DNA from: Sphingomonas sp. SORGH_AS_0950
GTDB taxonomy: Bacteria; Pseudomonadota; Alphaproteobacteria; Sphingomonadales; Sphingomonadaceae
NCBI RefSeq assembly: GCF_030818415.1
Contig: NZ_JAUTAE010000001.1
Span: 2,032,001 to 2,096,000 of the forward strand
Length of the DNA stretch: 64,000 nucleotides
Direction: 5' to 3'
Shown piece by piece: positions 1 through 10,363 of the stretch; position 1 is the first letter of the stretch, and every line of letters begins with the position of its first letter. The position numbers and the translations under genes were made by a program. The notes under the pieces are model-generated. The model was not told the DNA's origin and did no database searches. It saw nothing but the letters and a program-made list of their open reading frames with translations.

Positions 1-1349
<1,349 letters not shown>

Positions 1350-1644
1350 GCCTGTCTCTCCTATTTTGACCGATCTTTAGCAGTCGAACATGGCAGATGC
1401 CTATCGGGTCCATGACAAAGTATGGCACGGCGGCGACGCGGCCCGATACCGGATCGCCCCCGGCTTTCGTGGCCAAGCGTAATCGGCGGCGCGACCGAAA
1501 AACAAGGGGGTCGGCAAATGCTTTGCGAGGTCCCCGAATAAATTACATCCACACAGGGCAAGATATCGGCAATCCCTCTGTTCCTCGTGAAAAAGCAACG
1601 CTACAGCAGCTATTGCATTGTCTATGGAGGGAGGTGGACAGAGC

Positions 1645-4173
1645 ATGGCCGCGACTACCTATCACCCCATCGACATTCCTGCTGGATTCGCCGCTGTTCT
1701 GGCGCGGAACGGCGAGATGGGGCGGCTGATCGCGACATTCGACTGGGCCGCCACCCCATTGGGGCCGATCGCCGCATGGCCGCAAAGCCGCCGGACCGCG
1801 ATCGGCATCATGCTGGCCTCCACCATCCCGATGGCGACGATCTGGGGGCCGGAGGCGATCCTGCTCTACAATGCCGGCTATGCCGAAATGGCGGGCGACC
1901 GGCATCCGGCGATCCTGGGCAGCCCGCTGATCCAGGCCTGGCCCGAGTCGTCGGCCTTCCATGCGGAGGTCGTCGCGGCGGGCCTGAGCGGCCGGGCGCT
2001 GGCCTTTCGCGACCAGGCGATGCTGCTGGGCCACCGGGACGCGCCCGAACAGCATTGGCTGGACCTCGACTATGTCCCGATCCCCGACGAGGACGGGGCC
2101 CCTGCGGGCATCATGGCGACCCTGATCGACAGCAGCACGCGGATGCGGGACCGCCAGGAGCGCGAGGCCGCCAGTGCTGCCGCGCGCGAGAGCGAGGGGC
2201 GGTTCCGCAACGTGGCGGATCACGCCCCGATCATCATGTGGCTGACCGATGCCGAGGGTCACTGCACCTATCTCAACCGCGCCTGGACCGCCCAGACGGG
2301 GCTGGCGGTCGAGCAGGGCCTGGACTTTCAGTGGCTGAAGGCGCTGCATCCCGACGACCGCGCGGCGGTGGAGGGGGCGTTCCGCAAAGCGACGCGGGAT
2401 CGGACCGCGTTCAGCCTGGAATTCCGCCTGCTCCGCGCCGATGGCGAACATCGCTGGGCGATGGTCACCGCCATTCCCCGGATCGACGACGACGGCACCT
2501 ATATGGGCATGGTCGGATCGGTGTTCGACACCGACGAACGCCGCCGCGCGGAGGCGACGCTGCGCGACGTCAACGCCGTGCTGGAACGCCGCGTGGTCGA
2601 GGCGCTGGCCGAGCGCAAGCTGTTCGCCGACATCATCGATTCGACCGGCACGATGGTCCAGGTGCTGGGGTTCGACCACCGCTATCTGGCGATCAACCGC
2701 GCCGCCGCCGAGGATCTGGAGCGCATCTTCGGCACCCGCCCGCAGATCGGCCAGAACAAGAGCGATGCAATGGCCGCGCGTCCCGAAATCCTGTCGATCA
2801 TGCGCGACTATTGGACCCGCGCGCTGGCGGGCGAGGATTTCTCGGTCATTCAGGCGCTGGAGGACATGGCCGGTGAGCGGCGGCATTACGAGTTGCGCTT
2901 CAGCCCGCTGATCGCGGCCGACGGCACGCCGATCGGCGCCTATCAGTTCGCGACCGACGTGTCCGAGCGGCTGGCCGCGCAGGAAAGGCTGGCCGATATG
3001 GAGGCGCAACTGCGCCAGAGCCAGAAGATGGAGGCGGTCGGCCAGCTGACCGGCGGCATCGCGCACGACTTCAACAACCTGCTCCAGGTGGTGGTCGGCA
3101 ATCTGGAGATGCTCGACCGCTTCCTGCCGATCGACGAGCATCCGCGCGCCAGGCGGGCGGCGACCAACGCGATGACCGGCGCGAAGCGGGCCGCGACGCT
3201 GACCCAGCGGCTGCTCGCCTTTTCGCGGCGGCAACCGCTGGCGCCGCAATCGGTGGACGCCGTCCGGCTGGTCGACGGGCTGTCCGACCTGCTGACCCGG
3301 ACGCTGGGCGAACAGGTGTCGCTGGTGATCGAGGCCGCGCCCGACCTCTGGCCCGCCGAGGCGGACACCAACCAGTTGGAAAGCGCGATCCTGAACCTGG
3401 CGGTCAATGCGCGCGACGCGATGCCGCATGGCGGCACCCTGTCGATCACGCTGCGCAACGCCACGCTCGACGGGATGACGTCGATGGTCGCGGGGCCGGT
3501 CCCCTATCCCACCGATCCGGGCGATTATGTCGCGATCGACGTCAGCGACACCGGCATCGGCATGGACCGCGCGACGCTGGGCCGCGTGTTCGAGCCGTTC
3601 TTCACCACCAAGGAGGTGGGCAAGGGCACCGGGCTGGGCCTGTCGATGGTCTATGGCTTCGCCAAACAATCGGGCGGTCAGGTGCAGATCGAATCGCGCC
3701 CCGGCCAGGGCACCTGTGTCTCGCTGTTCCTGCCGCGTTTCTGTGGCGATGTGGCGTCGGTCGACGCGGCGCCCGCCCCCGCCATCCGCCCCGACCGGGG
3801 GTCCGAGACGATCCTGGTGGTCGAGGACGATCCCGATGTCCGCGCCTATTCGACCGAGGCGTTGCGCGAACTGGGCTATGACGTGCTGGAGGCGGAGGAT
3901 GGCGGCTCCGCGCTGGCGCTGCTCGACGCGCCGGAGGCGTCGCGGATCGCGCTGCTGTTTTCCGATGTGGTGCTGCCCGGCGGGATGACGGGCGCCGACC
4001 TGGCGTCGGCGGCGCGCTCGCTCCACCCCGATCTGAAGGTGCTGTTCACCACCGGCTATGCCCGCGACGTGATCGTCCATGGCGGGCGGCTGGACGCAGG
4101 GGTAGCGCTGATCACCAAGCCGTTCGACTTCGCCGATCTGGCGGCGCGCATCCGGGCGATGCTGGACGGGTAG
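1645..4173 (+). CDS. Orphan hybrid histidine kinase with PAS domains and C-terminal receiver
   Basis: Predicted soluble sensor kinase of 842 residues; I see no clear membrane segment. The N-terminal half holds three PAS-like modules. The first opens with DWAATPLGPIAAWP, a pattern typical of bacterial multi-PAS kinases. A HisKA domain follows with GGIAHDFNNLLQ (His474 as phosphorylation site), then an HATPase with the N box (LNLAVNARDAM), DTGIGM and GTGLGLSMV. The C-terminal receiver has an acidic pocket (VVEDDPDV) and Asp774 in FSDVVLPGG. No HPt or output domain is fused and no response regulator is adjacent, so the partner is unknown. I chose the ATG at 1645 because GGAGGGAGG lies 10-17 bases before it. 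A TTG at 1618 and an ATG at 1624 in the same frame are less well placed. Confidence 0.9.
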   Translation: MAATTYHPIDIPAGFAAVLARNGEMGRLIATFDWAATPLGPIAAWPQSRRTAIGIMLASTIPMATIWGPEAILLYNAGYAEMAGDRHPAILGSPLIQAWPESSAFHAEVVAAGLSGRALAFRDQAMLLGHRDAPEQHWLDLDYVPIPDEDGAPAGIMATLIDSSTRMRDRQEREAASAAARESEGRFRNVADHAPIIMWLTDAEGHCTYLNRAWTAQTGLAVEQGLDFQWLKALHPDDRAAVEGAFRKATRDRTAFSLEFRLLRADGEHRWAMVTAIPRIDDDGTYMGMVGSVFDTDERRRAEATLRDVNAVLERRVVEALAERKLFADIIDSTGTMVQVLGFDHRYLAINRAAAEDLERIFGTRPQIGQNKSDAMAARPEILSIMRDYWTRALAGEDFSVIQALEDMAGERRHYELRFSPLIAADGTPIGAYQFATDVSERLAAQERLADMEAQLRQSQKMEAVGQLTGGIAHDFNNLLQVVVGNLEMLDRFLPIDEHPRARRAATNAMTGAKRAATLTQRLLAFSRRQPLAPQSVDAVRLVDGLSDLLTRTLGEQVSLVIEAAPDLWPAEADTNQLESAILNLAVNARDAMPHGGTLSITLRNATLDGMTSMVAGPVPYPTDPGDYVAIDVSDTGIGMDRATLGRVFEPFFTTKEVGKGTGLGLSMVYGFAKQSGGQVQIESRPGQGTCVSLFLPRFCGDVASVDAAPAPAIRPDRGSETILVVEDDPDVRAYSTEALRELGYDVLEAEDGGSALALLDAPEASRIALLFSDVVLPGGMTGADLASAARSLHPDLKVLFTTGYARDVIVHGGRLDAGVALITKPFDFADLAARIRAMLDG

Positions 4174-4231
4174 GCGAAGGCCGCGAGGGGGGAGATGGAG
4201 CCGGATGCACGATCACCCGGCTCCGATCCGG

Positions 4232-4402
4232 TCAGCCGTGGCAGGCGCAACCGGCATGGTCGCAGCCGGTACCGCCCGAATGATGCTGCGCGCAGGCATC
4301 GCTGCAGAAGGTGCGGCCTTCGGCCTCGACGGCCTTGCCGACGCTGACGATGCAGACGCAGTCGGTGCAGGCGCACTTCACTTGTTCGACGGTAACGGTC
4401 AT
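4232..4402 (-). CDS. Small bacterial metallothionein (SmtA/BmtA type)
   Basis: A 56-residue cysteine-rich protein that should chelate Zn, Cd or Cu in the cytoplasm. It starts MTVTVEQVKCACTDCVCIV and ends GCDHAGCACHG. Nine cysteines lie in the pattern CxCxxCxC, then FCSDAC, then CxxxxCxC, with histidines near the C-terminus, as in cyanobacterial SmtA and pseudomonad BmtA. The central GKAVEAEGRTFCSDACA is the folded zinc-finger-like part that distinguishes this family from eukaryotic metallothioneins. The start lies 6 bases after the ArsR stop, with GAGGAG upstream, so it is the second gene of an ArsR-metallothionein operon and is presumably derepressed by metal. Confidence 0.92.
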   Translation of the reverse strand: MTVTVEQVKCACTDCVCIVSVGKAVEAEGRTFCSDACAQHHSGGTGCDHAGCACHG

Positions 4403-4408
4403 TTCGAC

Positions 4409-4735
4409 TTACTCCTCAAGGGCGTGATCGGGTTCGAGTACATGGTCCATCATGTTGGTCAGCATGGTGCGGATATGGCAGTCGGGCAGTTCGTAGAACA
4501 CGTTCCGGCCCTGACGGCTCTGCTTGAGCAACCGTCCGGCCCGCAGCAGCCGCAGATGCTGCGAGACCAGGCTCTGGCTGATCCCCACTTCCTCGGTCAG
4601 GTCGCCGACCGTGCGCGGACCGTCCAGGCATCCCACCACCAGCCGAAGCCGGTTGGGTTCGCCCAGCAGGCGGAACACGTCGGCGAGCAAAACGCCTTCA
4701 TCCGGTGTCATGCAAACATCAACATATGAACACAT
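4409..4735 (-). CDS. ArsR/SmtB-family metal-responsive repressor
   Basis: Winged-helix transcription repressor of up to 108 residues, predicted to leave its operator when metal binds. The fold is visible as LLADVFRLLGEPNRLRLV (helix 1-2 region), VGDLTEEVGISQSLVSQHLRLLR (recognition helix) and GRNVFYELPD (wing). The C-terminal DCHIRTMLTNMMDHVLEPDH supplies D..H and H....H positions like the alpha-5 zinc site of SmtB. The CxC/CxxD signature of arsenic-type members is absent, but MCSYVDVC at the N-terminus could contribute thiols. The start is uncertain. The ATG at 4733-4735 would sit at the transcript start implied by the promoter; an in-frame ATG at 4709-4711 (MTPDEGVLLAD) is the alternative. 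It is co-transcribed with the metallothionein, so autoregulation is likely. Confidence 0.88.
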   Translation of the reverse strand: MCSYVDVCMTPDEGVLLADVFRLLGEPNRLRLVVGCLDGPRTVGDLTEEVGISQSLVSQHLRLLRAGRLLKQSRQGRNVFYELPDCHIRTMLTNMMDHVLEPDHALEE

Positions 4736-4738
4736 CCT

Positions 4739-4766
4739 AATATATATACATCAATACTGATGTCAA
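4739..4766 (-). promoter_or_regulatory. Promoter and palindromic operator of the arsR-metallothionein operon
   Basis: On the minus strand TTGACA (4766-4761) and TATATT (4744-4739) are 16 bases apart, a near-consensus housekeeping promoter. A perfect inverted repeat, ACATCA-ATAC-TGATGT (4748-4763), overlaps the -35 box and the spacer, which is where a repressor would block RNA polymerase. The palindrome is seen directly. ArsR binding is inferred from position. Confidence 0.65.
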
Positions 4767-4937
4767 GCGGGCGGCTTGGCAAGCATTTCCCATGGAACAC
4801 AGGCTGTTGGTGAATCCGGGTGCGGGTCCGCCCCGGCAGGGACGCTTCGCCGGGCGCGGTTCTCGTTCTGCACCCGATTCGATACGTTGCGCGTTGGGTG
4901 GCCGGGTCCGAAAGATCGGGGGCACGAAAGGACGGGG

Positions 4938-6590
4938 ATGGCATCACGGTTTCGGCAATTCTGGAGCGAGGAGGAATGGTCCTTCGCGCCCCATGAACGG
5001 CCGACCATTCCCGGATCGCCCGGCAATTTCAGCCACCCCAACCGGCGCCGTATCGCCTATGGCCTGATCGCGGTGCTGATCGGACTGACCGGCGGGCTGG
5101 GCAATGCGCTGGTGTCGGTCAACACCCTGCAATTGCAGGGCGCATTGGGGCTGGACCCGACCGAGATCGCGTGGCTGCCCATCGTCTATGTGATGACCAA
5201 CGCGTCGATCAACCTGTTGCTCATCAAGTTCCGCCAGCAATTCGGCCTGCGTCCCTTCGCGCTGCTGTTCGCGGGGCTCTATACCATCCTGGCCTTCGGG
5301 CATCTGTTCGTCCGCGACTTCTCGACCGCGATCGCGGTGCGCGCGGCCAGCGGCATGGCGGCGGCGGCGCTGTCGTCGCTGGGCCTCTATTACATGATGC
5401 AGGCGCTGCCCGCGAAATGGCGGTTGAAGGCGATCGTGCTGGGCATCGGCGTGCCGCAATGCGCGACGCCGCTGGCGCGGCTCTTCTCGCCCGAGCTGCT
5501 CGCCATGTCGCAGTGGCGGACGCTCTATCTGTTCGAGTTCGGGCTGGCGGCGGTCAGCCTGGCGGCGATCATCGGCTTGCGCCTGCCGCCCACCCAAAGG
5601 GTCAAGGCGTTCGAGCCGCTCGATTTCCTGACCTTCGCGCTCTATGCGCCCGCCATCGGGCTGTTCTGCGCGGTGCTGGGCCAGGGGCGGCTGGTCTGGT
5701 GGACGCAGGCGGCCTGGATCGGCTGGGCGCTGGCCTTCGCCATCCCACTGCTCGCCGCCGCGCTGTGGATCGAGCATCACCGCACCAATCCGCTGCTCAA
5801 CACGCGCTGGCTGGGATCGATGGACATCATCCGCTTCGCCATCGTCACGCTGATGGCGCGGATCGTCCTGTCCGAACAGAATTACGGCGCGGTCGGGCTG
5901 CTGACCACGCTGGGCCAGAATAACGACCAGTTCCGGACGCTGTTCACCATCGTCTTCATCGCCTCGGTCGCGGGCGTGGTGGCGAGCGCGGTGACGCTGG
6001 ACGTGACGCGGCTGACCCATCCGATCATGTTCGCCATCGGACTGGTCGCCATCGCCGCCTTTGCCGACAGCTTCTCGACCAACCTGACCCGCGCGCCCGA
6101 GCTCTACGCGACGCAGGCGCTGATCGCCTTTTCGACGACCTTCTTCCTCGGCCCGTCGCTGCTCTTCGGCATGACCCGCGCGCTGCAACAGGGGGCGGGC
6201 CATGTCATCAGCTTCATCGCGCTGTTCGGGATGCTCAATTCGGTCGGCAGCCTGGGCGGTACCGCGCTGCTCGGCACCTATCAGACCATCCGCGAAAAGG
6301 CGCACAGCGCCGCCATCGTCCAGAATATCGACCCCACCGACCCGCAGGTGACGCAGCGTATCGCGGCGGGCGGCGCGCGCGTGTCGGGGGTGGTCGGCGA
6401 TCCGACGCTCGCCCGCGCGGAGGGCGCCGCGCTGCTGTCGCAGGCGGCCACGCGCGAGGCCAATATCCGCGCCTATAACGACGTCTTCCGGCTGGTCGCC
6501 GCGCTGGCGGCCGCCGTCACCCTCTTCCTCGCGCTGCTGACCTGGCGGCGCGCCCGCCGCGCCCGCGTCGCGGCCAGGGGACAGCCATGA
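4938..6590 (+). CDS. DHA2-type MFS efflux permease (EmrB-like)
   Basis: Inner-membrane proton-driven drug exporter of 550 residues with twelve or more hydrophobic segments, first gene of a tripartite pump. After a soluble N-terminal stretch (MASRFRQFWSEEEWSF) the first helix begins at RRRIAYGLIAVLIGLTGGLG, then LDPTEIAWLPIVYVMTNASI, which resembles the TM1-TM2 region of EmrB-type transporters. A long periplasmic-type segment (about residues 440-520, IREKAHSAAIVQNIDPTDPQ) precedes the last helix and a basic tail. The ATG at 4938 is preceded by AAAGGACGGGG. The adaptor gene starts inside its stop region (ATGA overlap). The substrate cannot be read from the sequence. Confidence 0.85.
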   Translation: MASRFRQFWSEEEWSFAPHERPTIPGSPGNFSHPNRRRIAYGLIAVLIGLTGGLGNALVSVNTLQLQGALGLDPTEIAWLPIVYVMTNASINLLLIKFRQQFGLRPFALLFAGLYTILAFGHLFVRDFSTAIAVRAASGMAAAALSSLGLYYMMQALPAKWRLKAIVLGIGVPQCATPLARLFSPELLAMSQWRTLYLFEFGLAAVSLAAIIGLRLPPTQRVKAFEPLDFLTFALYAPAIGLFCAVLGQGRLVWWTQAAWIGWALAFAIPLLAAALWIEHHRTNPLLNTRWLGSMDIIRFAIVTLMARIVLSEQNYGAVGLLTTLGQNNDQFRTLFTIVFIASVAGVVASAVTLDVTRLTHPIMFAIGLVAIAAFADSFSTNLTRAPELYATQALIAFSTTFFLGPSLLFGMTRALQQGAGHVISFIALFGMLNSVGSLGGTALLGTYQTIREKAHSAAIVQNIDPTDPQVTQRIAAGGARVSGVVGDPTLARAEGAALLSQAATREANIRAYNDVFRLVAALAAAVTLFLALLTWRRARRARVAARGQP

Positions 6591-7765
6591 CCGACACCAG
6601 CTCGCCCGTATCGCCCACCCCCATGACCGAGCAGGCCGCCGCCGAGGCCGGGGTGCCGCCCCCCGCCCCGGCGCCCGTGTCCCCGCCCGCTCCGCCGCCC
6701 TCGTCCGCCTGGCGGCCGCCTTCGGGCGGATGGCGTTCGCGCGCACTGATCGCGCTGCTGGTCATCGGGGGCGTCGCGGCGGTGCTGGCGGCGTGGCGGC
6801 TGCCGCCCTTCGCAAGCGACACCCAGGCGACCGACAATGCCTATGTCCGCGGCCGCACCACGGTGATCGCGCCGCAGGTCAGCGGCTATGTCACCGCCGT
6901 ACTGGTCAAGGATTTCGAGACGGTGCGCGCGGGCCAGCCGCTGGTCCGGATCGACGACCGCATCTATCGCCAGCGGGTCGACCAGGCGCGGGCGCAGGTC
7001 GCGGCGCAGGCGGCGACGCTGGCCAATAGCCGCCAGGCCCAGGCGTCGCGGGTCGCCAGCCTGTCGGCGCAGGACGCCGCCGTCGCCAATGCCGAGGCGC
7101 AGCTGATGCGCGCGCAGGCGGACATGGCGAGGGTCAACGACCTCGTCACCGACGGATCGGTATCCTTGCGCGAACGCGACCAGACGCTGGCCGCGCTGCG
7201 CCAGGCGCAGGCCGGATTGCGGCAGGCGCAGGCGGCGCGCGCCATCGCGCAACAGGATGTGCGCACCGTCGTGGTCGGGCGCGGCGGGCAGCAGGCGGGC
7301 GTCTCGGGCGCCGAGGCCGCGCTCCGGCTGGCGCAGATCGATCTCGCCAACACCGTCATCCGCGCCCCCGAAAATGGCCGCCTGTCCGAAGTCGGCGTCC
7401 GGCTGGGCCAATATGTGACGGCGGGGTCGCAGCTGATGTTCCTGGTGCCCCCCGAGACCTGGGTCATCGCCAACTTCAAGGAGGGCCAGACCGCGCGCAT
7501 GGCGGTCGGACAGCCCGCCAGCTTCACCGTGGACGGGCTGAACAATGCGCGGCTGACCGGCCATGTCGAGCGAATCTCGCCCGCGGCCGGTTCCGAATTC
7601 GCGGTCCTGAAGTCGGACAATGCCACCGGCAACTTCACCAAGGTGCCGCAGCGTATCGCGGTGCGCATCCGCGTCGATCCGGGCCAGCCGCTCAGCCAGC
7701 GCCTCCGCCCCGGCATGTCGGTGCAGGCGCGGGTCGACACGTCGGGCGGGCCGGCGGTGCGATGA
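6587..7765 (+). CDS. EmrA/HlyD-family membrane fusion protein
   Basis: Periplasmic adaptor of 392 residues linking the MFS permease to the outer membrane channel. A proline-rich cytoplasmic leader (residues 20-45) is followed by one membrane anchor (ALIALLVIGGVAAVLAAW) and then the biotinyl-lipoyl-like half motif TDNAYVRGRTTVIAPQVSGY, which is highly characteristic of EmrA. A long alpha-helical hairpin rich in Ala, Gln and Arg (about 120-240) follows, then the second lipoyl half (IRAPENGRLSEVGVRLGQYV) and a beta-barrel domain. It overlaps both neighbours by four bases (ATGA), showing translational coupling with the permease and the outer membrane factor. Confidence 0.92.
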   Translation: MTDTSSPVSPTPMTEQAAAEAGVPPPAPAPVSPPAPPPSSAWRPPSGGWRSRALIALLVIGGVAAVLAAWRLPPFASDTQATDNAYVRGRTTVIAPQVSGYVTAVLVKDFETVRAGQPLVRIDDRIYRQRVDQARAQVAAQAATLANSRQAQASRVASLSAQDAAVANAEAQLMRAQADMARVNDLVTDGSVSLRERDQTLAALRQAQAGLRQAQAARAIAQQDVRTVVVGRGGQQAGVSGAEAALRLAQIDLANTVIRAPENGRLSEVGVRLGQYVTAGSQLMFLVPPETWVIANFKEGQTARMAVGQPASFTVDGLNNARLTGHVERISPAAGSEFAVLKSDNATGNFTKVPQRIAVRIRVDPGQPLSQRLRPGMSVQARVDTSGGPAVR

Positions 7766-9147
7766 GGGCCGCGCTACCCCTCGCCGCCGCGCTGATGCTG
7801 ACCGCCTGTATCGGCCCGCGTCCCGAGGCTCCGGCGACCAGCGCGGTGGTGCCGCCGCCCGCCTGGCGCACCGCGCTCGGCCCCGGCAGCCCGATCGCGG
7901 CGGACTGGTGGCAGGCGTTCGGCGATCCGCAGCTGACCGCGCTCGTCGCCCGCGCGCTGGCCGACAGCCCCGATCTGGGCAGCGCCGCCGCGCGGGTCGA
8001 GGAAGCGCGCGCGCAGGAACGACTGGCGCGCGCGCAGCTGTCGCCCAACGTCACGGCGGGCCTCCCGCTGAGCGAGGGGCGCAGCGTCACCGCCTTCGGC
8101 ACCGGGCTCGACCAGTTCGGCGCGCAGCCGCTGGTCCAAGCCAGCTATGACTTCGACCTGTTCGGCCGGTTGCGCAGCGCCCGCGCCGCCGCACGCGCGC
8201 AGCTGCTGGCGACCGAGGCGGCGCGCGACACGGTCCGCCTCGCGCTCGCCGCCGGGGTGGCCAGCGGTTATGTCACCTTACGCGCGCTCGACCACCGGCT
8301 GCACATCGCCGAGGAAACGCTGGACGCGCGGACCGAGGCGCTGCGCATCGCGCGGCGGCGGGCGACGACCGGCTATACCTCCAACCTCGAATTGCGGCAG
8401 GCCGAGAGTGAGTTTCGCTCGACCCAACAGCTGGTCGCCGCCGCGCGGCTGGCGGTCACGCGTCAGGAAAATGCGCTGAGCGTACTGGTCGGCGGTACGC
8501 CGGGGCCGATCCCGCGCGGGCTGGCGATCGACCGGCTGGTCCGTCCCGCCATTCCCGACGGGCTGCCCGCCGACCTTCTCCGCCGCCGCCCCGACCTGTT
8601 CCAGGCCGAACAGGCGCTGGTCGCCGCCGACCGCTCGCTCGATAGCGCGCGCGCGGCGATGCTGCCCAGTCTGGGGCTGACGGGCACGGCGGGGGTGGTA
8701 CTGTCCAGCGCGCTGGCCGATCCGGTGACGATCTTCTCGATCGGGGGCAGCGTGCTCGCCCCGATCTTCGACGCAGGCCGGCTGCGCGCCCAGGCGGATG
8801 CCAGCGCCGCGCGGCGCGACCAGGCCGCCTTCGCCTATCGCCGCACCGCGCTGACCGCGTTTCGCGAGGTGGACGACAGCCTCGCCTCGGTCCGCCGCTC
8901 GGGCGAGCAGGCGGCGGCACTCGCCGGACAGCGGGCCGCGCTGGCCGACGCGCTTCGCATCGCCTCCAACCGCTACCGCGCGGGCTATTCCTCCTATCTG
9001 GAACAGCTGGATGCGCAGCGCGGGCTGCTGAACGCCGAACTGGCGCTGGCCGAGGCGCAGGCCAGCCAGCTGACCGCCTATATCACGCTGTACCAAGCGA
9101 TGGGCGGCGGCTGGTCCGACGCGGCGATCCGCGCGACCCGGCAATAG
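7762..9147 (+). CDS. NodT-family outer membrane efflux lipoprotein
   Basis: TolC-like outer membrane channel of 461 residues completing the EmrAB-type pump. The signal peptide ends in the lipobox LTAC with Cys16 as lipidation site. Two repeated helical hairpin halves are visible: WWQAFGDPQLTALVARALAD and, in the second half, DLLRRRPDLFQAEQALVAAD, both standard for the RND/MFS outer membrane factor lipoprotein family. The C-terminus (NAELALAEAQASQLTAYITL) is the usual final helix. The ATG at 7762 overlaps the adaptor stop. Nothing follows in the operon; a 116-bp gap separates it from ohr. Confidence 0.92.
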   Translation: MRAALPLAAALMLTACIGPRPEAPATSAVVPPPAWRTALGPGSPIAADWWQAFGDPQLTALVARALADSPDLGSAAARVEEARAQERLARAQLSPNVTAGLPLSEGRSVTAFGTGLDQFGAQPLVQASYDFDLFGRLRSARAAARAQLLATEAARDTVRLALAAGVASGYVTLRALDHRLHIAEETLDARTEALRIARRRATTGYTSNLELRQAESEFRSTQQLVAAARLAVTRQENALSVLVGGTPGPIPRGLAIDRLVRPAIPDGLPADLLRRRPDLFQAEQALVAADRSLDSARAAMLPSLGLTGTAGVVLSSALADPVTIFSIGGSVLAPIFDAGRLRAQADASAARRDQAAFAYRRTALTAFREVDDSLASVRRSGEQAAALAGQRAALADALRIASNRYRAGYSSYLEQLDAQRGLLNAELALAEAQASQLTAYITLYQAMGGGWSDAAIRATRQ

Positions 9148-9263
9148 GGGCCGGGGCCTTGCGCGGTTGCCGCCATCGGTTTCGCGGGTCATGATCGGTC
9201 ATGGAACGCAGGTCGGCGTGGCGCGCTAATGCCGCGAACCGATGGACCAATGGGAGATCCGAT

Positions 9264-9689
9264 ATGGGCGTGAATGTGATCTACAAGACCAGGGCGACGG
9301 CCACCGGCGGCCGCGACGGCGCGGCACGGTCGGAGGACGGCTCGGTCGACGTCAAGCTGGTGGTCCCCAAGGAAATGGGCGGTCCGGGCGGCGATGGCGC
9401 CAATCCGGAAAAGCTGTTCGCCGCCGGATACTCGGCCTGTTTCCTGGGCGCGATGAAGGCAGTTTCGGGCAAGGAAGGCGTCAAGGTGCCGCAGGATGCC
9501 ACCGTCACCGCCGAGGTCGGCTTCGGCCCGCGTGAGGAAGGCGGCTACGGGATCACCGTCGACCTGCTCGTCACCCTGCCCGGCGTCGAGCCCGCCGATG
9601 GCGAGCGGCTGATGCACGCCGCGCATCAGGTCTGCCCCTATTCCAACGCGACCCGCGGCAATGTGGATGTCGGCCTGACCCTCGCCTGA
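9264..9689 (+). CDS. ohr: Organic hydroperoxide resistance protein (OsmC/Ohr family)
   Basis: Cytoplasmic thiol peroxidase of 141 residues that reduces organic and lipid hydroperoxides. Both redox cysteines are present: Cys59 in GYSACFLGAM and Cys124 in HQVCPYSNATRGN, with the Ohr-type NPEKLFAAGYSACF context. The N-terminal VNVIYKTRATATGGRDGAA resembles the beta-strand opening seen in true Ohr rather than OsmC. GGGAG at 9252-9256 supports the ATG at 9264; an earlier in-frame ATG lacks such a site. No OhrR is adjacent in this window; a MarR-type gene is found only 10 kb away. A strong hairpin terminator follows, so it is probably monocistronic. Confidence 0.93.
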   Translation: MGVNVIYKTRATATGGRDGAARSEDGSVDVKLVVPKEMGGPGGDGANPEKLFAAGYSACFLGAMKAVSGKEGVKVPQDATVTAEVGFGPREEGGYGITVDLLVTLPGVEPADGERLMHAAHQVCPYSNATRGNVDVGLTLA

Positions 9690-9709
9690 GCCCGTTCGCC
9701 ATCTCTATC

Positions 9710-9750
9710 CCAAGGCCCTTCGCCCCGGTGGCGGGGGGCCTTGGTCGTTT
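9710..9750 (+). terminator. Rho-independent terminator after ohr
   Basis: CCAAGGCCC (9710-9718) pairs perfectly with GGGCCTTGG (9736-9744), with further GC pairing inside the loop, and TCGTTT follows. It lies 21 bases past the ohr stop and before glyoxalase I. Confidence 0.75.
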
Positions 9751-9788
9751 CGCCCTTCCCTCTCGCCCCCTTTCGACAAGGACCAACC

Positions 9789-10301
9789 ATGCCCCGCCCC
9801 GCCGGCACCGAATCCTTCGCGCTCAACCAGACGATGCTGCGCATCCGCGATCCCAAGCCCTCGCTCGCCTTCTACCGGGACGTGCTGGGCATGACCCTGT
9901 TGCAGCAGCTCGATTTCGAGGAGATGCGCTTCTCGCTCTATTTCCTGGCCTATCTGGCCGATGGCGAAACCGTCCCCGAGGACCCCGCCGAGCGCGCGCG
10001 CTTCATCTTCAACCGCGAGACGACGCTCGAGCTGACGCACAATTGGGGAACCGAGTCGGACGCGGCGTTCCAGGGCTATCATGACGGCAATGCCGAACCG
10101 CGCGGCTTCGGCCATATCGGGATCAGCGTCGCCGATGTCGCCCAGGCCTGTGCACGATTCGAGTCGCTGGGCGTAACGTTCAAGAAGCGTCCCCAGGACG
10201 GCAAGATGAAGGATATCGCCTTCATCACCGATCCCGATGGCTATTGGATCGAAATCCTTTCTGCATCCGGAATGACGCGAACTCTTGATCCTAATCAATA
10301 A
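9789..10301 (+). CDS. gloA: Lactoylglutathione lyase (glyoxalase I)
   Basis: Detoxifies methylglyoxal by isomerising its glutathione hemithioacetal to S-lactoylglutathione. The 170-residue protein has the four metal ligands in place: Gln14 ([11 protein letters not shown]), Glu81 (TLELTHNWG), His109 (GFGHIGISV) and Glu155 (GYWIEIL). Gln rather than His at the first position, and the insert between residues 60 and 85, fit the longer zinc-dependent class (human, Pseudomonas putida type) rather than the short nickel-dependent E. coli class. The ATG at 9789 follows a modest AAGGA. It is separated from ohr by a terminator, so it has its own promoter or depends on read-through. Confidence 0.94.
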   Translation: MPRPAGTESFALNQTMLRIRDPKPSLAFYRDVLGMTLLQQLDFEEMRFSLYFLAYLADGETVPEDPAERARFIFNRETTLELTHNWGTESDAAFQGYHDGNAEPRGFGHIGISVADVAQACARFESLGVTFKKRPQDGKMKDIAFITDPDGYWIEILSASGMTRTLDPNQ

Positions 10302-10363
10302 TAGAGCGGATTGCTCCGGCTTTACTGACCATATCGAAACGGGATTTTTACCGGTGCTGTCCA

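Noticed and set aside
1506..1534. Imperfect hairpin GGGGG...CCCC with GCAAA/TTTGC core in the acs/kinase gap
   Set aside because: Stem is interrupted and has no U tract; not convincing as terminator or operator.
1618..1644. Upstream TTG/ATG starts for the hybrid kinase
   Set aside because: GGAGGGAGG lies after them and fits the ATG at 1645.
1543..4080. Long open frame on the strand opposite the hybrid kinase
   Set aside because: Similar long opposite-strand frames occur against the TonB receptors and the RTX gene. They reflect GC-rich third codon positions; the products are Arg/Gly/His/Gln-rich without domain motifs.
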